Positions 1 through 13,526 are shown, numbered from the stretch's first letter. The stretch is 64,000 nt of DNA from Phoebastria nigripes (GCA_035582835.1 JAYKAV010001289.1:1157046-1221045); one strand, 5' to 3'. Program-made: numbers and translations. The notes: a model not told the origin generated them from the letters alone.

Positions 1-128
1 TTATATTTTTCTATAAGTATTACTTTTCATTCAAACAAGATCGCATTCAATGGAATTGTATAATAAATACTATAATAGTGTTTTTGCTGAGTTGCTGAGT
101 AAAGATTCTGGTTTACAATTTTTAACAG

Positions 129-248
129 CCTGGTACTGTTTGGATTTCAAACTGCGTCAGATACGAATGCACTAACACAGCAATAGGACCAGTTCTGGTT
201 TCCTCTTCAGTTGGCTGCCCACCCTTTAATGAAACTGAATGTGTGAAG
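129..248 (+). CDS. OTOG: Otogelin-family gene, 4th-last coding exon (VWC-like cysteine-rich segment)
   Basis: The exon follows a pyrimidine-containing acceptor ending in AACAG and stops before a GTCAGT donor. It is 120 nt, phase 0 at both ends, and encodes 40 residues with no stop. The translation has regularly spaced cysteines (SNCVRYEC, GCPPF, ETEC) and an N-glycosylation sequon (NET), as expected for the VWC-like region before the C-terminal cystine knot of otogelins. Otogelins are secreted mucin/VWF-like glycoproteins of the acellular membranes of the inner ear. The exon joins in frame to the next one at 1556. The gene enters the window from the left, so its N-terminal VWD domains lie outside. 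OTOG is preferred over OTOGL; see the terminal exon. Confidence 0.82.
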
Positions 249-1555
249 GTCAGTGTTCAATACATTGTTTGTATTCCAGCTATGATTTATGTTTGCATGA
301 AAAGATTAACACTGACAAAAGACGTTTTTACCTCAAGAAGGGAGAAATTACAAATTCTTGCAATGCCTGCATTTTTGCCCCGACATTAGAAGGTGAAAAG
401 CTCTAACTATACACATATAGTGTGCCACCAGACTGCCCAGTTACAAAGCTGGAGAGAACTCTTCTTATTCTCAGAAATTTTTGTTTTTTTTTTCATAGAG
501 GCTTGTAATACCAAACTAGTCCTCATACAGCTGTCCGAACTTGGATGCTTTTCTGGGTTGGACTTCTCCTTTCTAACTGATTTTCTGCATATAGCAATTT
601 GATTCATCACAGTGGTCAAAAACATTGAGGAAAAGGAAAGATTGTCTGAGTATCAGGAAAATCTTTTCTACAGTGAGACATAAGGTTTTGTGGACGAGTT
701 TTGCAGGAGAAGCAAAAGCTCTATTTGAATTTGCAAAATGAGATTAGACTAAGTGCCAGAAAATGTGTGCAGGGAGCAATCTCATATTGCTCTCTGTAAT
801 TCTACATTTACATGTGGATGGGAGGATACTTTCCTTAATGAATGACGGTACACAAGCAGGGAACAGTCCTAAAGGAACTAGGTGGCTGTAGTTCTTCCTC
901 GCAGATAACAATGGATTGGTTCTTCAGAGAGAGTCTCAGTTACACAGCTGGTGAAAGGCCTTTTGCTGTTCTAGGTAAACTAAAAAAGTTAAAGCAGAGA
1001 GATAGATCATCGTGGCTTGAGATACTGAGGTGGATATCAAAAATTGAACTCTCGTAATCCTGAGAGAGCTTTTTAAAAAGCTGCACTTATTCTTCCCACA
1101 GTACTCTGAGGAGTGCTTCATGCTACAGCACTGAAGACAGCCACGACTCTCCACTATGGGGAGTGGGTGGCTTCTCATTTAGATGAGATTTCTTCCTGCT
1201 TTGAATTCAGAATCGTTTTTTTGTGATTGTCAATATGGCCTCTACAAAAAGTCAGGGGGTTACTCTAAGTAACACATGATGGAGTAAGACTTAACACAGT
1301 CATTCCCTCTCCAAATGTGGCATTTTGACAGCTGGTGATGTATAGTGGCATTCAGTGACAACCACTTAATACTCACATTAAAAGAGTCAAGTTCGACTGT
1401 TACAGCCAAACCTTCATCCATTCACCAGAGTGCTGCATTTGCCTGAATAACATTGCAGAGCTTTAACTGGAAGATATTTCTAATAGGGCAGATATATGGG
1501 AATGATTATTTGAAAAAAATCAAGTTTTTTTCCTCTTTATTTCTCTCTTGGTCAG
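249..1555 (+). other. Intron of the otogelin-family gene
   Basis: Runs from the GTCAGT donor after 248 to an acceptor TTGGTCAG before 1556. I saw no further exon or repeat in it. The short ORFs on either strand have no recognisable domains and no supporting splice sites. Confidence 0.7.
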
Positions 1556-1601
1556 GCTGGAGGCTATGTTGTACCGTTCTTAGAAGGATGCTGCAAAACA
1601 T
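1556..1601 (+). CDS. OTOG: Otogelin-family gene, 3rd-last coding exon (microexon with CC motif)
   Basis: This is a 46-nt exon between the acceptor TCTCTCTTGGTCAG and a strong GTAAGT donor. It starts in phase 0 and ends in phase 1. The residues include GGYVVPFLEGCCKT, and the next exon completes the following cysteine, giving GCCKTC, the typical vicinal-cysteine end of a VWC-like module just before a CTCK domain. It is too short to appear as an ORF, and was recognised from the splice sites, the phase match on both sides and the cysteine pattern. Confidence 0.85.
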
Positions 1602-3491
1602 GTAAGTGATTAATGACGCTTCCTGCCTCACAAGTCTGTCTGCATTGTTGTTACCTTAGAAATAAAGTTGATTCTTTCCTGCATGAAAGCTTGATTCACT
1701 GATCTCAAAGGCTGTGCTTNTCCCAGTTTTACTCATGTGAATACCAGTGAAACTAGTGGAGTTAAATCAGAAGAAAGTAGTTTAATATTGAAGGGTTTAC
1801 TCCACTGATAGTGATTGTGGCTGGCCAAGTCACTAAAATTGCTACCTTGAGTATTTTGTTGTTCTCATGTAAAACTCCTCAAAATATTAGTTACTGCATT
1901 TAGTATACTAAAAGGTACTGTGTTTTGGAAGGCACCTTGAAACATGCTTCATCTACATTCATATCTTCATATTTGGTAAAAATGAAGATTGATCTATGCA
2001 GTTTGTAAGTTAATGCTGTAAATAATTAACTGGCTGTAATATAGTCTTAGGTTCCATTAATAGACATAGTTCAGAAGCTTTCAGGCAATATCTTTCAAAA
2101 GAACTTACAATTAAAAATCCCCCCTCACTTGATTACCACGATATGTTTTGACTTCTATGAGAGCTAATAAAGGTTCTCTGGGAAAAAAAATTCTCTACAG
2201 ATTAGGTTCCAAATATGCTAATTCTTAATATAAATCAAGAGCTAAGTACATTTTTTCTTAACACACTGGTACATAGCTGAAACATTTTGGCTGATTTCAT
2301 TAAGAACTTAGCCTGAGGCAGACACCTAACCTGAAGAATTTAAGCTCTAATACTTGAAGTTGACAATGTTATAAGCAATTGAAAAGGAGATTTTATACTG
2401 GGCAGTATCATACTCTCTTTAAAAAGGTGCAAAAATCTCACTTCATTTGCATAAAGGCTGGAATAGTGACCTAAAAGCTAAAGACAGTAGGAGATAAAGT
2501 GTGGGAGAGAGCTGGAGAAAAGTGCAGGTATTTCCTGCTGGGTGGGATGGGACTTGAACAATCATGACTACCAGATACAGTACCACGTGCACAGTTACTG
2601 CAGCGGGATATATGCTGCCAACTGGGAGGTACCTTTTGGTGTTATTCATTATGTATTACATTTTGTAGTACAAAGTTGTTGAAACTGTGGAAGATTTATC
2701 TGCCTTTTTCCTGCTCCTGATCACTGTAAGGGAATGGTAATATTTCTTCATGTTTCTTCACTCTGATGGACCTGTGTTTCAAGCACTTGTCCTAGTTCTG
2801 TAGCTGATTCTCCATAGGCTCTTTGAGATTAGTTTTTGATTATCTGACATTACCCTTCAATGCCTTAGCAGCCATATAAGCCAACTTCTGAATAAACAAT
2901 TTATTAGGACTGTTAAAAATCCATTAAGCTACTTTTCAGCAAGGCAGAAGATCTTGCTACTATACTTAGAGAAGGATCATAACCATACTCTTAAATAATT
3001 AAGACAAAAGTAAGTTATTNATCTGGGGTAAGCATCACAAAGTAAACCATCACTGAGATGCATTTACAAGTAGATTCATACAGTTTGGATTTCACACCTG
3101 TTTATAGACAACATAGTACCTCTATGAATCATGTAGTTTATTCTGACTCTGAACAAATCTGGCATGAGAGCTGTTAGTCAATTTTAATTGTGTGAGACGT
3201 TTTATGAGAAGGATTATCAGGTTGTTGTTTTCTTTTGAAGTACTTTACCATTAGAAACCATTGTGATTTTTGCTTTCAGTTTTAAGTGGTACTTGAAAAT
3301 TAAGTCCCATGAGTTCCACTGAAACTGTAGAGAGTTTTTACAAATGCTGCTCAGAGGAANTTATATTATTTCTTTCTTGTAGCCCCAAAGGACAACTTAA
3401 ATTTAGGGTACCAGATTGTCTTAGTTATACCAACGTATATCAGATCCTTCCTGGTTTTGACATTAGGCTTAGCAACGCAGGTAGTACCTGG

Positions 3492-3598
3492 ACATGGTCC
3501 TGACCTGCTGGCACGGTGATCCCTGCTTGAGCAGGGAGGTGGGACCAGATGACCTCCAGAGATCCCTTCCAACCTCAGCCATACTGTGATCCTGTAAT
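3492..3598 (+). mobile_element. CR1 LINE, 3'-end fragment
   Basis: The stretch carries the diagnostic CR1 3' tail: a segment reading GGACCAGATGACCTCCAGAG, then CCCTTCCAACCTCAGCCATA and an imperfect copy of the terminal octamer-type repeat (CTGTGATCCTGTAA). Only about 100 bp remain, so it is a strongly 5'-truncated insertion in the + orientation inside an otogelin intron. It is more diverged than the two long CR1 copies further right, so probably older. Ends are approximate. Confidence 0.85.
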
Positions 3599-5097
3599 AT
3601 ACAGACATTTTAAGGTTGAATTCTTTTCTCAAATATGCTGAAATCTAATAACTCCAAAATGTTTCATACTGATAAGGAATCATCTGTAACATGTACTCCG
3701 TTCAATATGTAATATTCTTACCAGGTTCTTCAGTGTCAATGCTCCTCCCATTCCCTGTTAGCCCATTCACTCCTACAGCCTATGCTAGCTGTAACACAGG
3801 TACATTTTCCTGGAAATAAGTAGGATCAACCCAAACAGCATCATTGTTGATTTCCAACAATGTACTCCCTGATAGGAGCATCAGGCCTCACGTTACCCAA
3901 TTATGCCAAAAGCTGCAGTGTAGTATAACTGCTCCTGGTTCAGAGTGGCTCACATTTTGGTTTTGGTTTGGTTTTCATTTTGCACTGTGTGGGCAGTGCA
4001 TTGTTGTTAGCCAACAATGTACTGTTGGTAGTAAGCACTTGCATAGTCTTTAGCTTGCTGCATGTGTAAAATTGCTTGTTTAAAAATGTAAGCTAATTCC
4101 ATTATGTTCACAGTGCTGTAGAGCATAGAGACTAATGGCTTTGCTTGTTAAAGCTTATTATATAAACAGCATTTTTGCAGATGATGTATCGTATAATTTT
4201 GCTTCCAGTGGCATATACAGTAGAAGCAGGTCATTTCTTTCCCATCTGTAGTTAGGACAGTATACTGAAAATAGCAAGCCTGTGTTTACTTCATGAAAAT
4301 TGGAGATTATCTTTGTTCTTTTTAATAGAGCATGGTAATTTTTTTAATTGTAACATAGTATGAATGCAATTATTTTGGCATTTATTTTGTGAAAATATGT
4401 CTTTATCTTTCTGTAAGAGAAATGATGTTGACTGTGATTTTGTACATCACTGAGTGATACATCCTTCGTTAAATTACACTCATGACTGTAGGAGTACTAC
4501 ACTGAAATCTGTATTTCATATTGACATCACTTTAAATGACAAAGGTGTTATGAGTCTACCCAAAAACCAAGCAAGGATTTTTGACCATACAGACTGTGAA
4601 AAAGAATCTCATTATAACACGACGCATATAAGATGCTCACATGTTTTGTAAAGTTGTTCATGGAAAAGTATATTATGTTGTAGAGCTCATTAAAAGCCTC
4701 TGGACATTAAAGTACATGCATGGAAATACATTATATATTTATTTCTTTATGAGATATGATGCACTTTCACTATAGCCTGGATGAAGTCATAGCCACAGCT
4801 GCACTGCATTCTCCATCCTACATGCCATGTATAATGTAAAAGAAGAAAGGACATGAACAGGACTATGAGAAACATGAAAAAATGGTGAGTTTTTTATTTT
4901 TAAAAACAATTTATTTTTTTCTTCATTTCTCAATTTACTTTTTTCCTAAGCAAATATAATTCAATGGTAGTCGAGCAGTAGCCAGCCATTTCTGATTGTA
5001 GATCTTTATTTGCTTCCAAGATTCATTGCTGTCCTTTCTTTCATGTTCTATAAACCTCTGCTATGTCTAGAAACAGTAACAGGCTTATATGTTTAAA

Positions 5098-5150
5098 AAC
5101 AACAACACAACAACAACAACAACAACAAAACAACACAAAAAAAACCCCAC
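5098..5150. repeat. (CAA)n simple repeat, imperfect
   Basis: A run of AAC/CAA triplets interrupted by CACAA units and an A8 stretch. It accounts for the low-complexity poly-cysteine/valine ORF read on the minus strand here, which is not a gene. Confidence 0.9.
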
Positions 5151-6268
5151 ACAACACAAAAAATGTTCCTCTTTGAGAAGCAGTATTACCTGGTTTGACA
5201 GTGATTAGAGCAGGGAACTGGACATTGCACATCGAGATGTAATAAACCTCTGTCACAGTTCAGTATTGAGTATTGGTCAAACCAATGAGTCTTTCATTGT
5301 CCTTGCTTTTCTGGAGCTAACAGTATTCACTTTTTGTCAACACCTTTGGATTTCTTGGCTGAACAAAAATGCAGCTCTGTAAGTAGGGAGTCATGTGGGA
5401 CTGTATCATGGGGTGTAAAATCTGCTGTGAAACTGTGGAAGCTGTTACAATGGAATGGACTATTCGTTTCTCTTACAGATCTGCAATGTGATGTGGTTTC
5501 TTCAGCATAGAGAGGATCATCATAAGAAGATACTGTGCTTTCTGATCTCTAACAACTGAACTTTATACTGAACTTCTTTGCTTTTCTTCAAATGTTCAGG
5601 ATTCCCTTCTGAAATTAAGTTCTAACTCCTCTTATTTCATTATTTCTTTTTATCTTTTTTATTTCATCCATATACTTTGTACATACTTTTGTGAGAAAAA
5701 TTGTGGAAATAATGCTAATGAAAATGTAAATAAAAAACTTAATTTGTTCATTGGTGTTCTTTTTCTTATTTAATAAAAAACATACAGAAAGGTAAAGCCC
5801 CCTGAAGCCCTATTCTTCATCAGATTCTGCTGTTAAGCATTCATTTTAAACTTTGTTTATACCACTGGAATGCAATTGCTGCTGTTAAAGTTTGTTACAG
5901 TTACTTCATAGAAAATGCATTTTTTGCATTATTAACAAGCTGCCTCACAGGAGTGGTTGATTGATTTTACAAAATTTTTTGAAAGACAGTGGACTTACTC
6001 TTAAAAGGCTTCTGAGTGAAGAATGAACCTTTTATAATTGTTATTGGAGATAGGAGGAGATGGATACTTTAATGCATGAAATAGAATCGTTTTAAAAGCG
6101 ATACAATGTGTAGCTAATGTCACTTTGCCAAAGTTTTGTATGTGCAGTGATGTATTGGATATTTTCTTCTTTGTGTCTCTTGACCCCATAAAACATTCAG
6201 GAATGTTCTTGTCTCTGATATGTTTAGAATTTTGTGCTGATATTTTTCAATCAATGCCCATTTTGCAG

Positions 6269-6348
6269 GTAAGGAAGATGGAAAATTCTGTAAAAAGGTG
6301 ACTGTTAGGATGACTATCCGCAAGAATGACTGCAGGAGTAACACACCA
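6269..6348 (+). CDS. OTOG: Otogelin-family gene, penultimate coding exon (start of cystine-knot domain)
   Basis: An 80-nt exon, phase 1 in and phase 0 out, between TTTTGCAG and a GTAAGT donor. Its first two bases complete the split cysteine codon from 1601. It then encodes 26 residues including [10 protein letters not shown] and [10 protein letters not shown], the first strand and the first cysteines of the CTCK (C-terminal cystine knot) domain. This domain mediates disulphide-linked dimerisation in the VWF/mucin family. The reading frame stays open across both junctions, which supports real coding function. Confidence 0.9.
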
Positions 6349-7646
6349 GTAAGTAAATAACTATCATGATTTCTTTCAACAGAAGGGAAAAAATACGAGA
6401 AATAAAAAGAAGGAAGAAAGGGAACACAAATTCCACAAGGCTGTTTGCATCTCTTTCTCACAGAGACAGAGGTTTCTATGTTTCGTAAAGCTGTTTTAAT
6501 GTTTCCCTACATTCTCAGCAATCATCTTCTAAAATAATAAGAAAAAGGGGGATGTGACTTCTGCTTTTGTATGCATTTAAGCGCATGTTGATTTAGTGCA
6601 AATCCAAGGTCTTGGTTCACCCTATAATGCAATTATTATATGCAAATTAACTTTGATACAACTGAATCTTGCCAGTGATATACTACAGTTAAAACGGCTG
6701 CAGATGTGTTTAATTTTCCATCTGTCTAGGGAAAGTATTTAAATGCCAACTTCATGAAGAAAGGAATCTTGGGTCCTGAAGGTTTTTTTTAGACAGCAGC
6801 ATGAGCATACTGTGAAATGTGTAGGAAGAATGAGGCACTATCTGTGTGTCTACCGAAGGATTTACTGTTGGAGGACACCAACAATGTCCTGCTGGGCAGT
6901 AAGGCAGTGTGAGCAGCAGCAAGGGTGCAGACAGGCGTCTCATGTGAGATGTGTAAGAGCGCCTGGAAAAACTGTAATAAAAGAGTATAGGGAAACAGCT
7001 GTAACCTCTAAAATGACTCTGAGAGTACTTTTTGTAGAGTAAACTGTTGAGCAGCCAGGAAATTTAGTCTCAGTGTCTCATTGAACAGAAATGCAAATCC
7101 TGACTATTAAACTTGAAAAAATTATCAGTTTATGTGACTGTTTCTGTTAGTCTGTATTACAGTTTTGGTATCATTAGTAATAATTCCCCTTGGCTTTCCA
7201 AAGGATTGATTCTTTATATTCCTCTTTACTGATACCAGTATAGCAACACTGCATCAGTGTATCACTGAAATTAATACTGTAGGGAGTTGTGGAGAGAACA
7301 TTTGGTGCTATGTTCAAGACAAGGTTGTTAAGAATACTTTAAAATTCAAAACTGAAATTGTTTCTTTGGGTCTGTTAATAGCCAAAATCTGCTGTTACTG
7401 AAATCGACAGGAAAGTCATCGTTCATCTCAGTAAGATAAAAATTGAGACCTACCTGGGCAACATACTTCAAAGTTTATTACTCAGACATAGTGTGATTTC
7501 ACGAGGGGCTGGAGGAAATGTCTCCAAATTTTTCATTGCTTTGCCATTGGATTTGGGTGCCTAATGTTTTTGGACTTTCTTGAGAACTCCTAACTTTATT
7601 TCCTAGCTGCTTCAATTTGCTGATTATTCTTCATGTTTGTTACCAG
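6349..7646 (+). other. Last coding-region intron of the otogelin-family gene
   Basis: Bounded by GTAAGT at 6349 and the acceptor TTTGTTACCAG ending at 7646. Nothing else recognisable was found inside. Confidence 0.7.
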
Positions 7647-7847
7647 GTGAACATTGTTTCGTGTGATGGGAAGTGCCCGTCTGCAAGCATTTACAACTAC
7701 AACATCAACACATACGCAAGATTCTGCAAATGCTGCAGGGAGCTTGGACTACAGAGACGAACTGTGCAATTGTATTGCACTAGTAATTCAACCTGGGTCA
7801 GCTATTCAATCCAAGAGCCTACAGATTGTTCTTGCCAATGGTCTTAA
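7647..7847 (+). CDS. OTOG: Otogelin-family gene, terminal coding exon (CTCK domain, C-terminus)
   Basis: Phase-0 terminal exon of 66 codons plus a TAA stop. It carries the heart of the cystine knot: the CDGKC ring motif (C-x-G-x-C), then RFCKCCRE, a further LYC and a closing TDCSCQWS tail. There is a second sequon (NST). The adjacent exons are in phase, so the C-terminal domain is complete and intact here. A recalled OTOG C-terminus ends in the same QEPTDC.CQWS style, whereas OTOGL as I remember it has a different central stretch; this and the downstream context favour OTOG. The class (otogelin family) is near certain; the choice between the two paralogues is about 75 % sure. Confidence 0.93.
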   Translation: MNIVSCDGKCPSASIYNYNINTYARFCKCCRELGLQRRTVQLYCTSNSTWVSYSIQEPTDCSCQWS

Positions 7848-9236
7848 AAAAAACCATGAAAGGAGAGAAAACAGCAAGCCCAGCTGTTCCCAGCATAAGA
7901 TAATTTGAATAGTTTCTCTATTAAAAATACAGTACCCAATGCACTGAATTTTACCAGTTTAATGCTAAAAGGTAAAAGAACAAAAATATTTTTTGATGCT
8001 TCTAAATTTCTGAAGAATGGCTTTGCATCGTTTGTATTGTGATTTGTCTTCATGTTCATTTCACAGGAATTGTTTTAAGAATTCTTGTGATATGTGCCAA
8101 CTTAAAAGATGAAGTGATTTACATTAGAGACACCTCAAGAGAAAGAACACCATCTATTTTGTTCTGGAAGGCTGGCCCACTCTTTGTCAGGCAACCATTC
8201 CTGTTTTAAATCATTGACCAGCTTATCTGGCAGCAGTTCACTATTTTGAATGCATTGCAATTGTGCATATACATTCAGTGTCTATTAAGAAAAATTGTTT
8301 GGACAATATGAGAAGAATTTTCAGTTTAAATCATATTCCTATTGCAAGGTAAAGCATGTATGACACATTCAATTAAAGATTTTTTTTTTTTTTTTAATCA
8401 GGGAAACATTGTCAATACTTATAACTGTATGTAATATTCCCTGGTAATAATTTCAGGTTTTCTAGTGTATTTTGTATTTTAGTGAAAAGCATTATGGCAA
8501 ACATGTAACGTATGGAACAGATAGACTGTTTTTAGGCTATCTAGATTAGTCATTAGTAGTTAACTTTATTTTTCTGCTAAACAATATGACATAAACTGAA
8601 AATAACACAGATTTAACAAATGAAAACTATTTTACATTCCTTTATATAGATATACCTTAAATGAAAACATTCAGCTTATGAAATGCACCATATTTAAACT
8701 GTTTCTTTAGGAGAATGAACTTTGTTTAACACTAATTTTAAAGATGTGAAAATTCATTAGGAAAAAGAAAACTGGGATTATGTATCCATCTAAAAGAAAA
8801 ACAAAGTTGAAATCTTTGTCACCAGTATAGTAGAATGTAACTTCTTACGGCAAGTGTTTGATACTGAATGTACAATTGTAAGGTTTGAAATTTCAAAAGC
8901 AATGTTGCTTATGAACTTGAACAATTAACGTTTTGTTGTAATGAACTAATATTTTCTTCTCCTCTAAGCTAATGTTGCTGTTCTATTCTTTTCCAACAAA
9001 TGCCACCAAGATTCAGCAAAAATTCAGTAGCTTTCATTTTGTAGATTGAAATTGCAGAAAGCACATAGTGATACGCTTGAGATCCTATAGTAGAAAATAG
9101 ATCTCAGCATAACTTCTTAAAAAGCTGCTTGTCTGCAGTTAATCCAAAGAAAAATGTGTTGTTAAAATCAATCATGTGAACATTTTTTATATTAATTTTG
9201 TATACTGTACATTTCATTCTTACAATATCTAATAAA
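7848..9236 (+). other. Probable 3' UTR of the otogelin-family gene
   Basis: AT-rich non-coding DNA directly after the stop codon. An ATTAAA sits at about 8372 just before a T16 run (8380-8395), and a canonical AATAAA lies at 9231-9236. Either could define the transcript end; the true 3' end cannot be fixed from sequence alone. Confidence 0.45.
9231..9236 (+). terminator. Candidate polyadenylation signal AATAAA
   Basis: Canonical hexamer followed within about 20-25 bases by a T/G-containing stretch (GTCTTATTTTGTTAC). It is the best canonical signal seen downstream of the otogelin stop codon, but about 1.4 kb away. Confidence 0.4.
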
Positions 9237-12200
9237 CAACAGGAAGTCTTATTTTGTTACAATTAATTTTGCTATCATCGTTAAAGCAGCTTACTATCAT
9301 GTGATTCAACACACAGTGTTTAATTTCTTTTTCAGCAGTGCATATGGTTAATTTTAGGGTTTGCTGCTATCACTAGTACTAATGATCTAATACTACATCA
9401 AGGAAGACTGCATATGGGTCTCTGAAAATATAAATCTTTTTCTGATTCCATCACAGTTCACTTTCATCCTCAGAAATGTAAAATTCAACTATGTCATTTT
9501 ATTCAAAACAAAAATTGGAAAACCGTTGATCATCAAAGTATAACAACACATTTCTGACACTAAGTGTCAGATAGGCTGTTTGTTCTGGAAAAACGGGGAA
9601 AAAAGAAGGGTAAATTTCTGCACATTTCCTTTCCACGGCTTTTCCCTAAACCGTCCCTTGGGATTGACTGCAATGAGTAGACTGTGTTTTGAATAAGTGT
9701 AGGCATTTTGTTATAATGTATTTGTTGTGTAGTGATGATTACCCTTCACTACTCAGGGTCAGATAACTCGTTAAGATCTCACTATAACATGTGCAGTCCC
9801 TACGCATTTACTAAGACGTGTTCCTTGTTCAAAGACATCTTCTAAATAGTGAGGAAGGACAGAGTTTGGGAGGAGTGCATCCTTTGGAAAACCATGGACT
9901 TAGGAGCAGGAAAAAAAACTCCTGTTTACAAGACGTTGAGCAGAGCTAAGTCCTTGAACCCAAGTGCCTAAAATTCAAGCTTTGGCATTTGCAAAGGTGA
10001 AGTTCAGCCTCCCTTAGTACCAGCTGGCAGGTGCCATCCTAGAGGGTAGGAATTAATAAAAAGAGCTGTTTCTTTTGCTCTCAAGCAAGATGGTATTTGC
10101 TATGAAGTGCCAACCACCACCATGAGGGACAGAATTAGAGCAGGAATTAGGCCAGCTGCCATGCTGCCCTCGGCTACGGCGTGGTCCCTTCTCTTGCCAC
10201 TCGAGCTAATGGCAAGTGCTCATTGCTTCCAGCAGCACAAGGCGGTTACTCTGAAAACTATTTGAGATCCAAACTTCGAACTCTTGGTTGAAGAGCGAGG
10301 TAATACTGGCAGTGAGAGTAGAAAGCAGACTGTAGTGCATCCAGTAACTAATCAAACACTGTTGCTGCTTCTACTTAAGGAGTAAAATAACAAACGTTGT
10401 GTTAAGTCCTTACTTCTGATTTTGTAAACATTAGACTTACACTGAGAGAAACAAGGGGAAAGATCCAAACTGCCTATGGCTTGACATGGGGAAGCTGCTT
10501 TTATCCCTGCCTCCGTGTTAAATTCCTTCATGGATGCTTAGCCTGTCTGTCTATGGTTCAAAGCAACCTGGGCCCTTACTGTCTATTTACCTTACACGGT
10601 GTTTGCACAAAGCAGCTCAGCTGCAAAAAGATTTTGCCTTATTTGTACTTCCAAGTCTTTGGAAACCAAAGGGACCTCAATGAGCTGTGGGTTTCATCTG
10701 GCCCTCCCATGCAGGAGGCACTTGGATTGTAACAATATCTGAGTCCTAAAACAAGCTTATTTCTTTTTACTAAGAAGTTGTCTTTTGCTTGATTCTATAG
10801 GTGTCATATGAAGGGCATACAGCACTGAAGCTATGCTCTACATGCATTTTACTATCACAACCTTATTTGTGTCTTTATTACTCTTAAAGGCATATGTGCA
10901 CTTGGAGCTAANGAAATACTGGAGCCTTTACGTAAGTTCTCATAGCAGCAAAAGTTAAATCGGGCATTCAGCACCTAAAACAAGTTGCTGGAGGGAAACT
11001 TGCTTTCTAAAAGCATCGCTGCCACGACATGCTCCGGTGTTACGGTTGTTCCTGTTGCAGCAGCGCACTGCNCACGGTTCAGAGACAAAACGGTGACTGG
11101 ATCCTTCACTGAGTTCAAACACGGGGATAGGCAGGAGAAAACTCTTGTGCTGCTGCCATGCACCTGCCACCTCTCAGAGAGGAAGCCTGAAGGCGTTAAG
11201 GAGAGGCCTCCTCCCCTCTCTCCAGCTAAAACCCAGTTTGCACCAGCTGAAGCCTGTTTCTGTGGGGCAATGAAGATGGAGATGGTGCAGGTGCTGGGCT
11301 GGGGGTCTGGGGAATAAAAGCAGCATGGAGGGGGCAGTGTGAGTGTGTGGTGAGTGCTGTTTTCCTGAATTAGCCCCTTATTGTAGAAGAGAGGAGTGGC
11401 CTGTTGATATGGGGTGTGTGGGCTGTAGAATGAGGGATGGGAGGCACGTGGCCTTAGAGGCTCTGGCAGAGGTCTTTAATCTTTCCCCTGTGCCTATCTC
11501 AGTGTGGCTGTGATAAAGATCTGAAAAGGTAGTCTGTTATTCTGTAAAAGCTGACTTCCAGGTGGTGAAAGCAGCAAATAAATAAATAAAAATGCTGGTG
11601 GTGTTAGAAACCTTTGTGCTTGTACAACCATGTTGAATTAGCTCTTCAGGCTATGCTGGGAGAGGTGGCTCTCGGCTGGAGAGCAGACCTGCCTTGCTTC
11701 TGTAAATCTGAAACTGTGGTGATTGCTAGGGGAAAACACAGCTACTAATGTCCTCTAGTTTTCTTGTCTTTTGTTGGCTTCAAGGCTATCTGCAGAAATG
11801 GACTTTTAGACGCTGATTAATTTAGATCAAGCTCAAAAATGGTGCTCAGGTGACTCCTCCAAACGAATGCTGCTGGTGCTCTTCTGGCAGACATCTTGTG
11901 ACTGCTGCTGTGCAGGGCTGGGTGCATTGTAAAGTTGTTTATCCTGAATAAAAGAAAACAAATCTAAATTTTGAAAAACTCTTCGGAAGGTAGGTGAGAG
12001 ACTGAGTCATTTGGGGGTGGGGTGGGTGGAGAAACTAGGAATATGATAAAAGCGGGCAGGAATAGTTTTCTTCTTGATGTCTAACATCATGGTAAATAAC
12101 TTTTGTTTAATGTGAATGAAACTCTGACCTTAAACTGAGGCCTGTTAGATTTCTTCACAAGTCTCAAAACTTTACTCCACCCCTGAGGGCCATGTTCTCC

Positions 12201-13526
12201 TCACATGAGTTTGCATATGTGGAGTTTCTCCACTAAAGTGATTCCTAATGTAAGTACAGAAACATCATAGGCTTGTATCTTGTTAAAACTAGGATTTAAA
12301 AATCTTTCCAACCCTGGATTGTTTTCCATCTTTGAATAAAATATTAGTGATTTGAGTATAGAAACATTGCTTGTTTGTTATGGTGCTGATTGCTCATTGT
12401 TACCTCCTTTAAAAAACACTTTACTTGCACTACCTCAAGCAAGCTTACCCAGCCATGATTCACAGGAAAATATAAATGATTTGGCAGCTGGAGCCTTGAG
12501 TATGATGGATATTGGCCATTAAGAAAGGCCTTTAAAAAGAAATATAATGATATCAATTGTGCTATCTAAACTCTCACTGTCTGGGTTATTAGTACATGAT
12601 CTGGCCTCAGGATAACAGCCTCTCGAGTAATGCTTCCTCTAATTAGCAATAGTGCTGCCTGGTAGTTTGGTAAGTTAATCTGAAATACTGGCATCTGTTG
12701 GTCTGCAGTTTAATGCGAACTATTAGTCANAAGTTAAATAACTTGCATCTCCTCAGAAAGCCTCTCAAGTTTCCAGTGCATGAAGTCAGACCAAAATCAT
12801 TAAAAAAATTTTGTCCTCACTGTTATCTCTGCCCACACCATCATCTTTCTCCCCAGTGCAAGTGGCTAGCCATGAATAATTAAAATGAGTTAACAGCTGC
12901 TAAGTAGATGGTGATTTTTTTGAAAAATCCCCTCTCAATGTGATGAAGACATCTAACCTCTTTAGAAATAGTACCTGACAGACTGCCATCCCCTCAGGTC
13001 TGCTTTCCGTATGGACTTTTGACCAAGGCTTTGATTGTGTCAGCTCACTTTAGCTGTTTAAAACATAGATATCTGAATTAACTCAGGTGTCCAGGCTCCA
13101 TCGATCACCAAGGAAAGAGAGGTGCACCCAGAGAGTGACTCATCCCATCCTAAAATAAGTGTCTAAGATTGATGTGATAAATCATCCTGCAGATGTATCA
13201 TCTTTCCTTTTCACTGTAGAGAGAACCTGGATGGCAAGATGTGGTTAGGCACCTCGTTTTTAGGTTATTAAGATTAGTTGGAATGAAATTCACCCTTAAT
13301 GGTTAAAGATGTCTCAACAGGCTCAAAAGTCAGCCACTCTGATAGTGTATATGGCACATCGTACCCGACCTCCTCATATGAGGTGATGAATGGTAATATT
13401 TGATTTGCATGAAGCTGAATGTAATGTAATTTGTCTTGTACAGTTTTTCCTGTATGTCTTAAAGTATGCTCGTTTCGTATGACCGCTATACCTAAACTAT
13501 CCCTGTATCTCTAGAGCTGAAGAAAG
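9237..13526. other. Intergenic DNA without recognised genes
   Basis: No conserved exon was recognised. ORFs of 60-110 codons occur, including one at 10985-11317 in a GC-richer patch, but they lack family motifs and splice support. Single Ns occur at about 10912, 11072 and 12730. A short AAATAAATAAATAAA repeat lies near 11576. Confidence 0.6.

Larger units (their letters stand above)
1602..6268 (+). other. Large intron of the otogelin-family gene
   Basis: From GTAAGT at 1602 to an acceptor TTTTGCAG ending at 6268. It contains a short CR1 3' fragment near 3492-3598 and a CAA-rich simple repeat near 5098-5150. I see no other exon with matching phase. Confidence 0.7.

Noticed and set aside
5041..5256. 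Minus-strand ORF with a poly-cysteine/valine block
   Set aside because: Produced by translation of the (CAA)n repeat.
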